This document shows, piece by piece, positions 1 through 7,885 of a DNA stretch of 22,181 nt. The translations under genes and the position numbers were made by a program. Origin of the DNA: CAYGZA01 sp964354135 (GTDB lineage Bacteria > Planctomycetota > Planctomycetia > Pirellulales > Thermoguttaceae); contig CAYGZA010000069.1 in assembly GCA_964354135.1 (NCBI GenBank), positions 1 to 22,181 of the forward strand, in the 5' to 3' direction. The notes under the pieces were generated by a model. That model was not told the DNA's origin, searched no databases, and was given only the letters and a program-made list of their open reading frames with translations. Within the stretch, counting starts at the first letter, position 1; each line of letters starts with the position of its first letter.

Positions 1-29
1 CCCCAGCCCCTAGCCCCTGTCCCCTCCTC
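1..29. repeat. Degenerate period-7 tandem repeat in the polA interdomain linker
   Basis: Four consecutive 7-base units, CCCCAGC, CCCTAGC, CCCTGTC and CCCTCCT, begin at base 1 and may continue upstream of the window. They are translated in frame as a Pro-rich stretch just before the 3'-5' exonuclease domain. The array matches in period, though not in unit sequence, others at 5611, 7874, 8369, 8444 and 17448. Confidence 0.6.
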
Positions 30-1845
30 ACACGTCGCGGACACGCCCGAGGCCCTTGCCGCCCTGGTGGCCCAACTGAGCCGGCAGAAGTCCGTCTCCC
101 TGGACCTGGAAACCACGCACGTCTGGCCGCGTTGGGCGGCGATTGTGGGGTTCTCCTTTGCCTGGAAGGAGGACGAGGCCTGGTACGTGCCCGTGGCTGG
201 GCCGCCGGGCGAACGCTTCCTGAATCGCAAGGAGACGTTGCAGGCCCTCCGCCCGGTGCTGGAGGACCCGGCGATCGAAAAGGTCGGGCAGAACCTGAAG
301 TACGACATGATTGTGCTCCGCAGCGCGGGGGTCGAGCTGGCGGGCGTGGCCTTTGATACGATGGTCGCCAGCTACCTGCTCGACGCCGGCCAGCGGAACC
401 ACAGCCTCGACGACCTGGCAAAACGCTACCTGGGCCGCGGCAAGACCGCCATCGCCACGCTGATCGGCACGGGCAAGAGCCAGCGGCGGATGGACGAAGT
501 GCCGATCCGCGAGGTGGCCGCTTACGCTGGCGACGACGCCCTTCTGGCTTGGCAACTGCGGCCGCTCTTGGCCCGCCGGCTTGAGCAAGAGGGACTCCAG
601 CCGTTGTTCGCCGACGTAGAAATGCCGCTCATCGACGTGCTGGTGGAGTTGGAATACAACGGGATCAAGGTCGATTGCGGGCGGCTGGCGGAACTGAGTC
701 GCGGGTATACCCGGCGTTTGGAGGCCGTGGAAGCGGAGATCTACGAGCTGGCCGGGCACCGGTTCAACATCGCCTCGCCCAAGCAGCTTCAGCAGGTGCT
801 CTTTGAGGAGCAGAAGCTGCCGGTCGTGGCCAAGACGAAGACCGGCCCGAGCACCGATGCCGACGTACTGGAGGAGCTTGCCCGGTTGCACCCGCTCCCG
901 GCCAAGATCGTCGAGTACCGCCAGTTCGCCAAGCTGAAGAGCACCTACGTGGACGCGCTGCCGGAGATGGTCCATCCGGCCACCGGCCGCATTCACGCCT
1001 CGTTCCACCAGGCCGTGGCGGCGACCGGGCGGCTCAGCTCCAGTGACCCAAACCTGCAGAACATCCCCATCCGCACGGAGGAAGGGCGGGAGATCCGTTC
1101 GGCCTTTGTGCCCGGAGAGCCGGGCTGGGTCCTGTTGGCCGCCGACTATTCGCAGATCGAGCTTCGGGTGCTGGCCCATTTCTGCGGCGACGAGCGGCTG
1201 CGCGAGGCGTTTGCCCGGGATGAGGACATCCATGCCCGAGTGGCGGGCCAGATCTACGGGGTCCCGCTGGACCAGGTCACCGGGGAAATGCGGCGGCAAG
1301 CCAAGGCGGTCAATTTCGGCGTGATCTACGGGCAGAGTCCGTTCGGCTTGGCTAAGCAGCTTGGGATTCCCAAAGAGGAGGCGGCCAAGTTCATCGACGC
1401 CTATTTCGCGGGGTACCCGGGGATCGACGGGTTTCTCGCCCGGGTGCTGGTGGAGTGTCATCGGAACGGCTATGTTGGCACGATCCTCGGGCGGCGGAGG
1501 GCCATTCAAGGGGTCCGTCCGAATGCAGGCCGGCAGCGGAACCTGCCCGAACGCACGGCCATCAATACGGTGATCCAGGGATCAGCCGCCGACCTGATCA
1601 AGCTGGCCATGATCGGCATCCACCGGCGGCTGCGGCGGGAGAATTCGCCGGCGCGGATGCTCCTCCAGATCCACGACGAGTTGGTCTTCGAGACGCCGGA
1701 GGATCGGGTAGACGAGCTTGCGGCGCTAGTGACCGAAGAGATGTCGGGGGCCCATCCGCTGTCGGTGCCCTTGAAGGTGGACGTGAAGGTCGGCCCCAAC
1801 TGGGCGGACGCGCGGCGAAGAAACGAGAAAAGCGCACGTCACTGA
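1..1845 (+). CDS. polA: DNA polymerase I, C-terminal part (5' end outside window)
   Basis: The reading frame is open from base 1, so the N-terminal 5' nuclease domain and true start lie upstream. What is visible is the 3'-5' proofreading domain followed by the family A polymerase domain. The exonuclease motifs look intact: LDLETT (D and E at codons 35 and 37), GQNLKYD, and YAGDDA with the expected Y-x3-D. The polymerase shows motif A DYSQIELRVLAHF (from 1144), motif B RRQAKAVNFGVIYG and motif C QIHDELVFE (catalytic HDE at 1672-1680). The protein should fill gaps and process Okazaki fragments in replication and repair, with proofreading retained. The first ten visible codons (PQPLAPVPSS) are encoded by a period-7 repeat in the linker between the nuclease and proofreading domains. 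The stop codon lies inside the left arm of an 11-bp inverted repeat. A later GTG at 67 is not the start, because the homologous frame continues upstream. Confidence 0.97.
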   Translation, partial: PQPLAPVPSSHVADTPEALAALVAQLSRQKSVSLDLETTHVWPRWAAIVGFSFAWKEDEAWYVPVAGPPGERFLNRKETLQALRPVLEDPAIEKVGQNLKYDMIVLRSAGVELAGVAFDTMVASYLLDAGQRNHSLDDLAKRYLGRGKTAIATLIGTGKSQRRMDEVPIREVAAYAGDDALLAWQLRPLLARRLEQEGLQPLFADVEMPLIDVLVELEYNGIKVDCGRLAELSRGYTRRLEAVEAEIYELAGHRFNIASPKQLQQVLFEEQKLPVVAKTKTGPSTDADVLEELARLHPLPAKIVEYRQFAKLKSTYVDALPEMVHPATGRIHASFHQAVAATGRLSSSDPNLQNIPIRTEEGREIRSAFVPGEPGWVLLAADYSQIELRVLAHFCGDERLREAFARDEDIHARVAGQIYGVPLDQVTGEMRRQAKAVNFGVIYGQSPFGLAKQLGIPKEEAAKFIDAYFAGYPGIDGFLARVLVECHRNGYVGTILGRRRAIQGVRPNAGRQRNLPERTAINTVIQGSAADLIKLAMIGIHRRLRRENSPARMLLQIHDELVFETPEDRVDELAALVTEEMSGAHPLSVPLKVDVKVGPNWADARRRNEKSARH

Positions 1846-1914
1846 TATATTGAGATGGAAGACGCCTCTGCGGCCCCCCGCCGATAACAGAGAATACCCG
1901 ATAATCAGTGACGT
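1836..1914. repeat. 11-bp perfect inverted repeat spanning the polA stop
   Basis: ACGTCACTGAT at 1836-1846 is exactly complementary to ATCAGTGACGT at 1904-1914. The arms are separated by 57 bases, and the left arm contains the polA TGA (1843-1845). It could fold in the transcript as part of a terminator or processing site. It could also be a scar of the event that placed the next gene here. No T-tract follows the right arm strongly enough to call a classical intrinsic terminator. Confidence 0.5.
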
Positions 1915-1952
1915 CGCGTTTTCCGTCCGCTTACTGCGGCTGGAGCTAAGAA

Positions 1953-3122
1953 ATGCCATATGAGATAACGTTTGACAGGCTACCCGCAGGTTACGCGGCA
2001 AGCTGCGCGCGCCCGGGCGAGGATGTCGTTGTGTGCCTGAGTAAGTTCGTCTCCTCGGAAGACGGCGACGAACTTATCAAGGAGTTGGAGGGCCTCCCGC
2101 AAGTAATCCTCTCGAAGCTCCGGCTTCCGTCCCCCGTCCTCCCCTCGACAGTGGACACGCTTCTGGCGATCATCCGAAAGGACAAGTCAGCAACGGTCTA
2201 CCTGAACGAAGTGGATCGCGTCGGCGAGATCCGTATTCGAGGCCCTTGTAGGAAGGGAGAACTCATTAGCAGGGACCGGGTACTTGACATGGGGAAGGTC
2301 AAGTTCGTGGGGGTGGATATTCCCCTCGACGCTGGGATAGTCTACGTTTTCTCCGTCGGCTGGCGCAAGGGGCTCTTCTACGACCTGTCGCCGCTGCAGG
2401 CCGAGGCGACTCCAGCGCGCCAGTATGATCTTGAGGAAGTGATCGGAAGTCTGCATGCCTACCTGACGTTCCAGGAACGTTTGAAGGTAGACGAAGCGAC
2501 ATGGCGAACCTTCCTTGCTCAGAAGTGGTTCCCGTTTGCGCACCTCGACAATGCTCTACTCCGCGAGATGATCTTGCACGCTCAGCAGGGCTGGCAGATC
2601 GACGATCTCCTGCCCAAGATTGCGGCAAACGTGCAACGACTGTTGGTCGAAGATCCACTTAGCGCCAAGGATGAGCCGGTCTTTGCGGACCACGCTGAGA
2701 TCCTCAAAGCATCTGTGAAACAATACGATGGTGGTGATCACATTGGCTGTGCTTCCGTCCTGTACCCTCGTATTGAGGGGCTCCTCCGGTCTTTCATGCG
2801 AATCGCAGGCTATACGACGGAACCCAACCCGAAGACGTTGCGGAAGGTTGCGATAGAGCACCACCATGGCGCCAGGATTACGAATTCGCTGCTTCTTCCA
2901 GCGAAGTTCAACGAGTATCTGGACACGGTCTACTTCGCGCACTTCACCTCCGGCTCGGCCCCCGATGTCGGTCGGCATTCTGTCGCACATGGTGAGGCCC
3001 GAACCGACGCTTTCTCCCTGAAAGCAACGACAATCGGTTTCCTGATCGTGTATCAGCTCTCGCTTTTCTTCTCAAGTGGCAACAAGACATCAACCGGCGA
3101 ACAGGCAGCCGACGGAGGATGA
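1953..3122 (+). CDS. Protein of unknown function with C-terminal HEPN-like R-x4-H motif
   Basis: This is a 389-residue protein I do not recognise as a named family. The ATG is well placed behind GGAG (1942-1945, 7-base spacing). Residues 1 to about 150 look like mixed alpha/beta sequence. Residues about 155-235 look helical (WRTFLAQKWFPF onward). The C-terminal part (about 250-375) is helical, with YDGGDHIGCASVLYPRIEGLL and then RHSVAHGEA, giving R341-x4-H346. R-x4-6-H followed by G is the signature of many HEPN domains, which are often RNases in abortive-infection and toxin-antitoxin proteins. The assignment rests on this motif and its helical setting only. Base composition is visibly less GC-rich than polA and coaE on either side, which suggests a separate origin. 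No antitoxin-like partner adjoins it. It may be a stand-alone effector or have an unrelated role. Confidence 0.85.
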   Translation: MPYEITFDRLPAGYAASCARPGEDVVVCLSKFVSSEDGDELIKELEGLPQVILSKLRLPSPVLPSTVDTLLAIIRKDKSATVYLNEVDRVGEIRIRGPCRKGELISRDRVLDMGKVKFVGVDIPLDAGIVYVFSVGWRKGLFYDLSPLQAEATPARQYDLEEVIGSLHAYLTFQERLKVDEATWRTFLAQKWFPFAHLDNALLREMILHAQQGWQIDDLLPKIAANVQRLLVEDPLSAKDEPVFADHAEILKASVKQYDGGDHIGCASVLYPRIEGLLRSFMRIAGYTTEPNPKTLRKVAIEHHHGARITNSLLLPAKFNEYLDTVYFAHFTSGSAPDVGRHSVAHGEARTDAFSLKATTIGFLIVYQLSLFFSSGNKTSTGEQAADGG

Positions 3123-3222
3123 ACTGCTATCGGGGCTGTGTTTCGCTCCGCCCCATCTACGGCTGTGCTGGCCGAGACGCAGCGCATCCGTCCGCGGAGC
3201 CGGCGCTACCACATTTTCTCGT

Positions 3223-3249
3223 GGGCTAAGCCGCTAGCGGCTTTAGCCC
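3223..3249. repeat. REP-like palindrome upstream of coaE
   Basis: GGGCTAAGCCGC (3223-3234), a TA centre, then GCGGCTTTAGCCC (3237-3249) form a hairpin of 12 bp with one bulged T. It sits between the unknown gene and coaE, about 25 bases before the coaE start, and has no T-run. It resembles dispersed extragenic palindromes and could also terminate or stabilise the upstream transcript. No second copy was seen in this window. Confidence 0.55.
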
Positions 3250-3273
3250 CCTACTGGTGTGGCGGAGAATTCC

Positions 3274-3873
3274 ATGCACATCCTCGGCATCCTTGGCGGC
3301 GTGGCGAGCGGAAAGAGTCTGGTGGCCCAGCAGTTGGTCCGGTTAGGGGCGGGGCTCCTGGATGCCGATCTGGCCGGGCACGAGGTCCTGCGTTCGCCGG
3401 AAGTCCGCGAGGCTGCCCGGCAGCGGTGGGGAGAGCGGGTATTTGGGGCGGAGGGGGAGATTGACCGTCGCAAGCTGGCTGGGATCGTCTTCTCTCCCCC
3501 CCCAGAGGGGGCAGCCGAAAGGGCCTTCTTGGAGCATTTGACCCACCCCAGGATCGGCCGGCTCTTGGAGGAAGAGGCAAACCGCTTGGCTGCGGCGGGT
3601 TGTCGGGCCGCGGCCCTTGACGCCCCATTGCTTTTGGAGGCCGGTTGGGATAGGTTGTGTGATAGACTGATCTTCGTCGACGCGCCTCGGCAACTGCGGC
3701 TGGCCAGGGCCTTGGCCCGCGGTTGGAGCGAGACGGAGTTTGCGGAACGTGAGGGCGTCCAGGAATCGTTGGACTCGAAGCGAAGGCGTGCCGATGTGGT
3801 AGTAGACAACTCCGGTTCTCCGGAGGAGACCCAGGCTCAGATCGAGCGCTTCTGGCGATCCCTCATCGGCTGA
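3274..3873 (+). CDS. coaE: Dephospho-CoA kinase
   Basis: This enzyme phosphorylates the 3'-hydroxyl of dephospho-CoA with ATP, the last step of coenzyme A synthesis in the cytosol. At 199 residues it has the usual family length. It shows the P-loop GGVASGKS (residues 8-15), the DAD substrate motif (30-32), the LEHLTHPRIGRLL helix, LDAPLLLEAG (115-124) and the late QESLDSKRRRADVVVDNSGS segment typical of CoaE. ATG 3274 is preferred over GTG 3259. GGAG at 3264-3267 gives a 6-base spacer to the ATG, and the shorter start places the P-loop at the normal distance from the N-terminus. The gene follows the unknown gene after 151 bases that contain a REP-like palindrome. polA-coaE-rho appears to be the ancestral order here, interrupted by the unknown gene. 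Confidence 0.93.
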   Translation: MHILGILGGVASGKSLVAQQLVRLGAGLLDADLAGHEVLRSPEVREAARQRWGERVFGAEGEIDRRKLAGIVFSPPPEGAAERAFLEHLTHPRIGRLLEEEANRLAAAGCRAAALDAPLLLEAGWDRLCDRLIFVDAPRQLRLARALARGWSETEFAEREGVQESLDSKRRRADVVVDNSGSPEETQAQIERFWRSLIG

Positions 3874-4134
3874 GTTCCCACGTTACTCGTTTCCCACCGC
3901 GTTGCCCCTCGGACGTTGGCCTGCCAGGCGCGGGTTGTATCGCGCCGCCAAGACCCGGCTCCGACTCGCAAGACTACAAAGCGGCACTAAGCCGCAACCC
4001 ATAGGAAGCAGCAGACGACTGCACAGCCCGTCCTGCGTGCTTGCTGGTTTCTTCCCCCAACACTTCAGTTCGATGCGTAACCCACCGCCGGCGCCTTCCG
4101 CGTGCCGGCTTCAGCACCCTATCAGGAGCAAGTC
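3874..4134 (+). promoter_or_regulatory. 261-base leader region of rho
   Basis: No convincing gene lies in this stretch. It contains a possible hairpin (GGCGCG 3927-3932 paired with CGCGCC 3941-3946, 8-base loop) and C-rich, relatively unstructured sequence further on, such as TTTCTTCCCCCAACACTTC. Long leaders in front of rho commonly carry Rho-dependent autoregulation in other bacteria. The C-rich stretch would suit Rho loading, but this is inference. I found no strong -35/-10 pair. Confidence 0.3.
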
Positions 4135-5610
4135 ATGGCATTCTCTAAGGACAGCGGGCCCGGGGCCAGGCCGCGGAGAGCCGGCTCGCCATTTCGCGCT
4201 ACCGAGCGGCCGGCGAGATCCGCCGCCTCCGCAGACTACCAGGACGACGATCGGGAGCCTCTCTCGCTCGCGGAAGAACTCGCCGAGGAACGGATCGCCT
4301 TCGACGACGACACCGACGAACGCTACGAGCAGATCAAGCAGTCCGGTGATACCCACATCGCCGAGCTCCAGCGGATGTCGATGGCCGAGCTGATCGACGA
4401 GGCCCGCAAGGAAAACCTCACCGACTACGCGGGGGTCAAGAAGCAGGACCTGATCTTCAAGATCCTCAAGGAGCGGGTCAAGCTCAACGGGCTGATGTAC
4501 GGAGAGGGTACGTTGGAGATCCTGCCCGACGGGTTCGGTTTCCTCCGCAGCCCGGACTACCACTATCTCTCCTGCCCGGACGACATTTACGTCTCGCCCA
4601 GCCAGATCCGGCGATTCGGCCTTCGGACCGGGGCCACGGTTTCCGGTCAGATCCGCCCGCCCAAGGAGAACGAGCGCTACTTCGCCCTGCTGCGCGTGGA
4701 GGCGATCAATTACCAGGACCCGAACCTCCTGTCGGCCAAGGTCTTCTTCGACGACCTGACCCCTCTCCATCCCGACTCGCGGATCGTCATGGAGAGCCCT
4801 GCCGGGGGCATCGAGACCCGGGTGACGGACATGATGGTGCCGGTGGGCTTCGGGCAGCGGGGGCTGATCGTCAGCCCGCCGCGCGCCGGCAAGACGATCC
4901 TCATGCAAAAGATGGCCAAGGCCGCCTTGGCCAATTACCCGGACCTCTACGTCTTCATGCTCCTGATCGACGAGCGGCCCGAGGAGGTCACCGACATGGA
5001 GCGGCAGGTCAAGGGGAAGAACTGCGAGGTGATCAGCTCCACCTTCGACGAGCCGGCCGCCCGGCACCTCCAGGTCTCGGAGATGGTGATCGAGAAGGCC
5101 AAGCGGATGGTGGAATTCGGCCACGACGTGATGATCTTCCTGGACTCGATCACGCGGCTGGCCCGGGCATGGAACGCGGAATGCCCCCACTCGGGCAAGA
5201 TCCTTTCCGGCGGCGTGGATGCCAACGCCTTGCAGCGGCCCAAGCGGTTCTTCGGCTCCGCCCGCAAGGTGGAAGAGGGCGGGTCGCTGACGATCATCGC
5301 CACGGCCCTGGTCGAGACCGGCAGCAGAATGGACGAGGTGATCTTCGAGGAGTTTAAGGGGACGGGCAACCTGGAGATCGTGCTGGACCGGCGCCTGGTG
5401 GACAAGCGGATCTGGCCGGCGATCGACATCAACGGCAGTGGCACGCGCCGCGAGGAGATGCTCATGGACCCGGAGGAGTACCGCCGCGTGTGCGTCCTGC
5501 GCCGCGTGCTCAACGAGATGAACCCGCCCGAGGCCATGGAGCTTCTCGTCACCCGGCTCAATAAGACGAAGACGAACGCCGAGTTCCTGATGAGCATGAA
5601 CATGAAATGA
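4135..5610 (+). CDS. rho: Transcription termination factor Rho
   Basis: Rho is the hexameric RNA-dependent ATPase that pulls RNA from elongating polymerase. The 491-residue protein has an extra N-terminal segment of about 75 residues, basic then strongly acidic. It is followed by the Rho N-terminal helical domain (MSMAELIDEARKENL), the RNA-binding cold-shock-like domain (about 120-195, with DGFGFLR and the CPDDIYVSPSQIRRFGLRTG segment) and the RecA-like motor. Walker A reads PPRAGKT (248-254), where E. coli has PPKAGKT. LLIDERPEEVTDM and IFLDSITRLARAWN follow, then the highly conserved SGGVDANALQRPKRFFG secondary-channel region. ATG 4135 is chosen because AGGAG (4124-4128) precedes it by 6 bases; the GTG at 4102 has no such site. 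The stop codon runs directly into a period-7 repeat with a GC-rich palindrome that may act as its terminator. Confidence 0.97.
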   Translation: MAFSKDSGPGARPRRAGSPFRATERPARSAASADYQDDDREPLSLAEELAEERIAFDDDTDERYEQIKQSGDTHIAELQRMSMAELIDEARKENLTDYAGVKKQDLIFKILKERVKLNGLMYGEGTLEILPDGFGFLRSPDYHYLSCPDDIYVSPSQIRRFGLRTGATVSGQIRPPKENERYFALLRVEAINYQDPNLLSAKVFFDDLTPLHPDSRIVMESPAGGIETRVTDMMVPVGFGQRGLIVSPPRAGKTILMQKMAKAALANYPDLYVFMLLIDERPEEVTDMERQVKGKNCEVISSTFDEPAARHLQVSEMVIEKAKRMVEFGHDVMIFLDSITRLARAWNAECPHSGKILSGGVDANALQRPKRFFGSARKVEEGGSLTIIATALVETGSRMDEVIFEEFKGTGNLEIVLDRRLVDKRIWPAIDINGSGTRREEMLMDPEEYRRVCVLRRVLNEMNPPEAMELLVTRLNKTKTNAEFLMSMNMK

Positions 5611-5684
5611 GGGGCTCAGGGTTCAGAGCCGGGCCGTGTCGGCCCGGTGAGGGGTCAGGGATCGGGGGATGGGGACTCGAAGCA
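5611..5684. repeat. Period-7 repeat array with embedded GC-rich palindrome, copy 1
   Basis: Starting at the base after the rho stop, GGGTTCA-like units (GGGCTCA, GGGTTCA) lead into a palindrome: CCGGGCCG (5629-5636), loop TGT, CGGCCCGG (5640-5647). Further 7-base units follow (GGGGTCA, GGGATCG, GGGGATG, GGGACTC). The palindrome and its flank TTC(A/G)GAGC recur at 17470-17496 after another stop codon. The 8-bp GC hairpin immediately after rho is also the best candidate terminator for that gene. Confidence 0.65.
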
Positions 5685-5725
5685 CGCACGCGGTTGGGCC
5701 GTAGCGATCCTGGCAGGGAGGGAGT

Positions 5726-7348
5726 ATGGGGAACACGCTCTACTACGGCGACAACCTGCAGGTGCTCCGCGAGCACGTGGCGGATGAGTCTGTCGATTTG
5801 ATCTACCTCGACCCCCCGTTTAAGAGCGACCAGAACTACAACGTCCTCTTCGCGGAACAGAACGGCACGCGGTCGGCCGCCCAGATCCGGGCCTTCGAGG
5901 ACACTTGGCAGTGGGACCAGACCGCGGCAGCGGCGTATCAGGAACTGGTTGAGAAGGGTGGTCGAGTTTCCCTGGTGATGCAAGGCTTCCGCCAGGCGAT
6001 CGGCGAGAACGACATGCTCGCCTACTTGGCCATGATAGCGCCGCGGTTGGCCGAGATCCACCGGGTCCTGAAACCCACCGGCAGCATCTACCTGCACTGC
6101 GATCCGACTGCCAGTCACTACCTGAGAATGCTCTTGGATGCGGTGTTTGGCCCGGTGAATTTCCGCAATGAAATCGTTTGGCGGCGAACGACCGGCCGCA
6201 AGAGCGGCAGGCAATTCGGCCGGGTTCACGACGTCCTGCTATTCTACTCCAAGTCAACTGAGACGATCTGGAATCCGCCCGTCGTTCCCCACGAGCTTGA
6301 GGACCTTCGAGGCCATGACATCATGTACGATGATGAGGGCACTGCCTTCCGCGTGTCCGATCTCAGTGGCGCCGGGGCGGGGCCGCCGCGTCGATTCGGC
6401 GAGCGGGGAGAGATCTCCCCTCCTTCGGGAAGGCATTGGATGTACGACCAGGACGGGATCGACGAATTGCTTGCCACGGATCGCATCCTCTTCAGCAGGG
6501 GGGGCTTGCCGCGTCTGAAGACCTATCTCCGCGACCTCCCCGGCATCGCTGTGACCGACGTGTGGGCCGACATTGACCCGATCAATGCCGCAGCGGCTGA
6601 GCGGCTCGGCTACCCGACCCAGAAGCCGGAAGCGTTGCTGCAACGGATCATCGGGGCCAGCAGCAACGAAGGCGACACCGTCCTCGATCCGTTCTGCGGT
6701 TGCGGAACGACCATCGCCGTGGCCCAGCGGCTCAACCGCGCGTGGATCGGCATCGACATCACGCACTTGGCGATTTCACTGATCAAGCACCGCCTGCAGA
6801 GCGCTTTTGGGGAGAGTACTGCGGACACTTACGATGTGACCGGCGAGCCGGTGGATCTCCAGGGTGCTCGCGCCCTGGCGGAACAGGACCCCTACCAGTT
6901 CCAGTACTGGGCCCTTGGGCTGGTCGGTGCCCGGCCGGCCGAGCAGAAGAAGGGGGCGGACAAAGGCATTGACGGCCGTGTCTTCTTCCACGACGAGCCC
7001 GAGCCTGGAAAGACAAAGCAGGTGGTCTTGTCGGTCAAGTCGGGAAAGGCCGGCGTCGCCCACGTCCGCGACTTGCGCGGCGTGGTGAAGCGCGAGCAAG
7101 CGGCCATCGGCGTTCTCAACACGCTCCAGGAGCCGACCCAGAACATGCGGGGCGAGGCCGCCGGTGCCGGGTTCTACGAATCGCCGTGGGGGACAAAGCA
7201 CCCACGACTGCAAGTCTTGACCGTGCAGGAATTGCTCGAAGGCAAGAAGATCGACATGCCGCCGTCGCGGGACTTGCGCACGTTCAAAAAGGCCCCGAAG
7301 GCGAAGGGGAATCCGGGAGGCGGGATGAAGAACATGTTCCTGTTTTGA
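5726..7348 (+). CDS. Beta-class DNA methyltransferase fused to an Mrr-like nuclease domain
   Basis: This 540-residue protein starts LYYGDNLQVL and carries DPPF (29-32, motif IV, typical of N6-adenine enzymes). A variable region (about 150-270) probably forms the target recognition domain. GDTVLDPFCGCGTT (motif I, AdoMet binding, about 317-329) comes after motif IV, an order that defines the beta class. Downstream, residues about 400-515 read GADKGIDGRVFF, VVLSVKSGK and DLRGVVKREQAAIGVL. This matches the Mrr-type PD-(D/E)xK fold found at the C-terminus of a widespread family of such methyltransferases. The usual Q-x-K catalytic triplet is S436-V-K438 here, so nuclease activity is uncertain. 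A good SD (GGGAGG, about 5716-5721) precedes ATG 5726. The gene sits between rho and ribH with no restriction or specificity partner nearby. It is likely a solitary modification or single-chain restriction-modification gene acquired into a core locus. Confidence 0.92.
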   Translation: MGNTLYYGDNLQVLREHVADESVDLIYLDPPFKSDQNYNVLFAEQNGTRSAAQIRAFEDTWQWDQTAAAAYQELVEKGGRVSLVMQGFRQAIGENDMLAYLAMIAPRLAEIHRVLKPTGSIYLHCDPTASHYLRMLLDAVFGPVNFRNEIVWRRTTGRKSGRQFGRVHDVLLFYSKSTETIWNPPVVPHELEDLRGHDIMYDDEGTAFRVSDLSGAGAGPPRRFGERGEISPPSGRHWMYDQDGIDELLATDRILFSRGGLPRLKTYLRDLPGIAVTDVWADIDPINAAAAERLGYPTQKPEALLQRIIGASSNEGDTVLDPFCGCGTTIAVAQRLNRAWIGIDITHLAISLIKHRLQSAFGESTADTYDVTGEPVDLQGARALAEQDPYQFQYWALGLVGARPAEQKKGADKGIDGRVFFHDEPEPGKTKQVVLSVKSGKAGVAHVRDLRGVVKREQAAIGVLNTLQEPTQNMRGEAAGAGFYESPWGTKHPRLQVLTVQELLEGKKIDMPPSRDLRTFKKAPKAKGNPGGGMKNMFLF

Positions 7349-7363
7349 GGAGCCCTAGGAGGC

Positions 7364-7885
7364 ATGCCCAACGTGTATCAAGGCAAAGTGACCGCCCCCG
7401 CCGGCCGGTTTGCGATCGTCGTGTCGCGGTTCAATCCGTCGATCACCGACGGGCTCTTGAACGGCGCGGTCGAGACCCTCCGGGCCCACGGGGTGGCCGA
7501 CGAGCAGATCGACGTGGCCCGGGTTCCGGGGGCATTCGAGATCCCCACGGTCGCCGAGCGCATGGCGGCCAGCGGGCGGTACGCCGCCGTGCTCTGCCTG
7601 GGCGCGGTGATCCGTGGAGAGACCACCCACGACCAGCACATCAACCGCGCCGTGAGCACGGCGTTGGCGGAGATCGGCGTTCGCCACGGGCTGCCGGTCC
7701 TCTTCGGGGTGCTCACCTGCAACACGCTCGAACAGGCAATCGCCCGATCCGGCGGGCAGGCCGGCACGAAGGGGAAAGACGCGGCCGGCAGCCGCATCGG
7801 CAACAAGGGGAGCGAGTGCGCCGAGGCGGCATTGGAGATGGTGGACCTGATGCGTAAGCTACCGTTGCCGGAGAATGACCAATGA
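7364..7885 (+). CDS. ribH: 6,7-dimethyl-8-ribityllumazine synthase
   Basis: Lumazine synthase condenses 5-amino-6-ribitylaminouracil with dihydroxybutanone phosphate, the penultimate step of riboflavin synthesis, normally as a 60-mer or pentamer. The 173-residue product shows SRFN (21-24), VPGAFEIP (54-61), GAVIRGETTH (80-89) with the catalytic His at 89, FGVLTCNTLEQA (114-125) and the phosphate-binding SRIGNKG region. The segment before this last motif (SGGQAGTKGKDAAG) is slightly expanded. AGGAGG at 7357-7362 is only one base from ATG 7364. An upstream GAGGAG (7347-7352) or the GTG at 7373 could set the real start instead. The last three codons and the stop (N-D-Q-TGA) are read from the AATGACC repeat that continues into the intergenic region, so the C-terminus appears rewritten by the repeat. 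It is probably co-transcribed with nusB and ftsY. Confidence 0.95.
   Translation: MPNVYQGKVTAPAGRFAIVVSRFNPSITDGLLNGAVETLRAHGVADEQIDVARVPGAFEIPTVAERMAASGRYAAVLCLGAVIRGETTHDQHINRAVSTALAEIGVRHGLPVLFGVLTCNTLEQAIARSGGQAGTKGKDAAGSRIGNKGSECAEAALEMVDLMRKLPLPENDQ

Noticed and set aside
28..1509. Long open frame of about 493 codons on the - strand opposite polA
   Set aside because: It mirrors polA codon structure in GC-rich DNA, resembles no family, and polA motifs on the + strand are unambiguous.
3902..4393. 163-codon frame overlapping the rho leader and N-terminus
   Set aside because: Pro/Ser/Arg-rich, overlaps rho in another frame, no SD and no family resemblance.
5726..7348. Complete multi-gene restriction-modification system
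   Set aside because: No separate restriction or specificity gene adjoins the methyltransferase; neighbours are rho and ribH.
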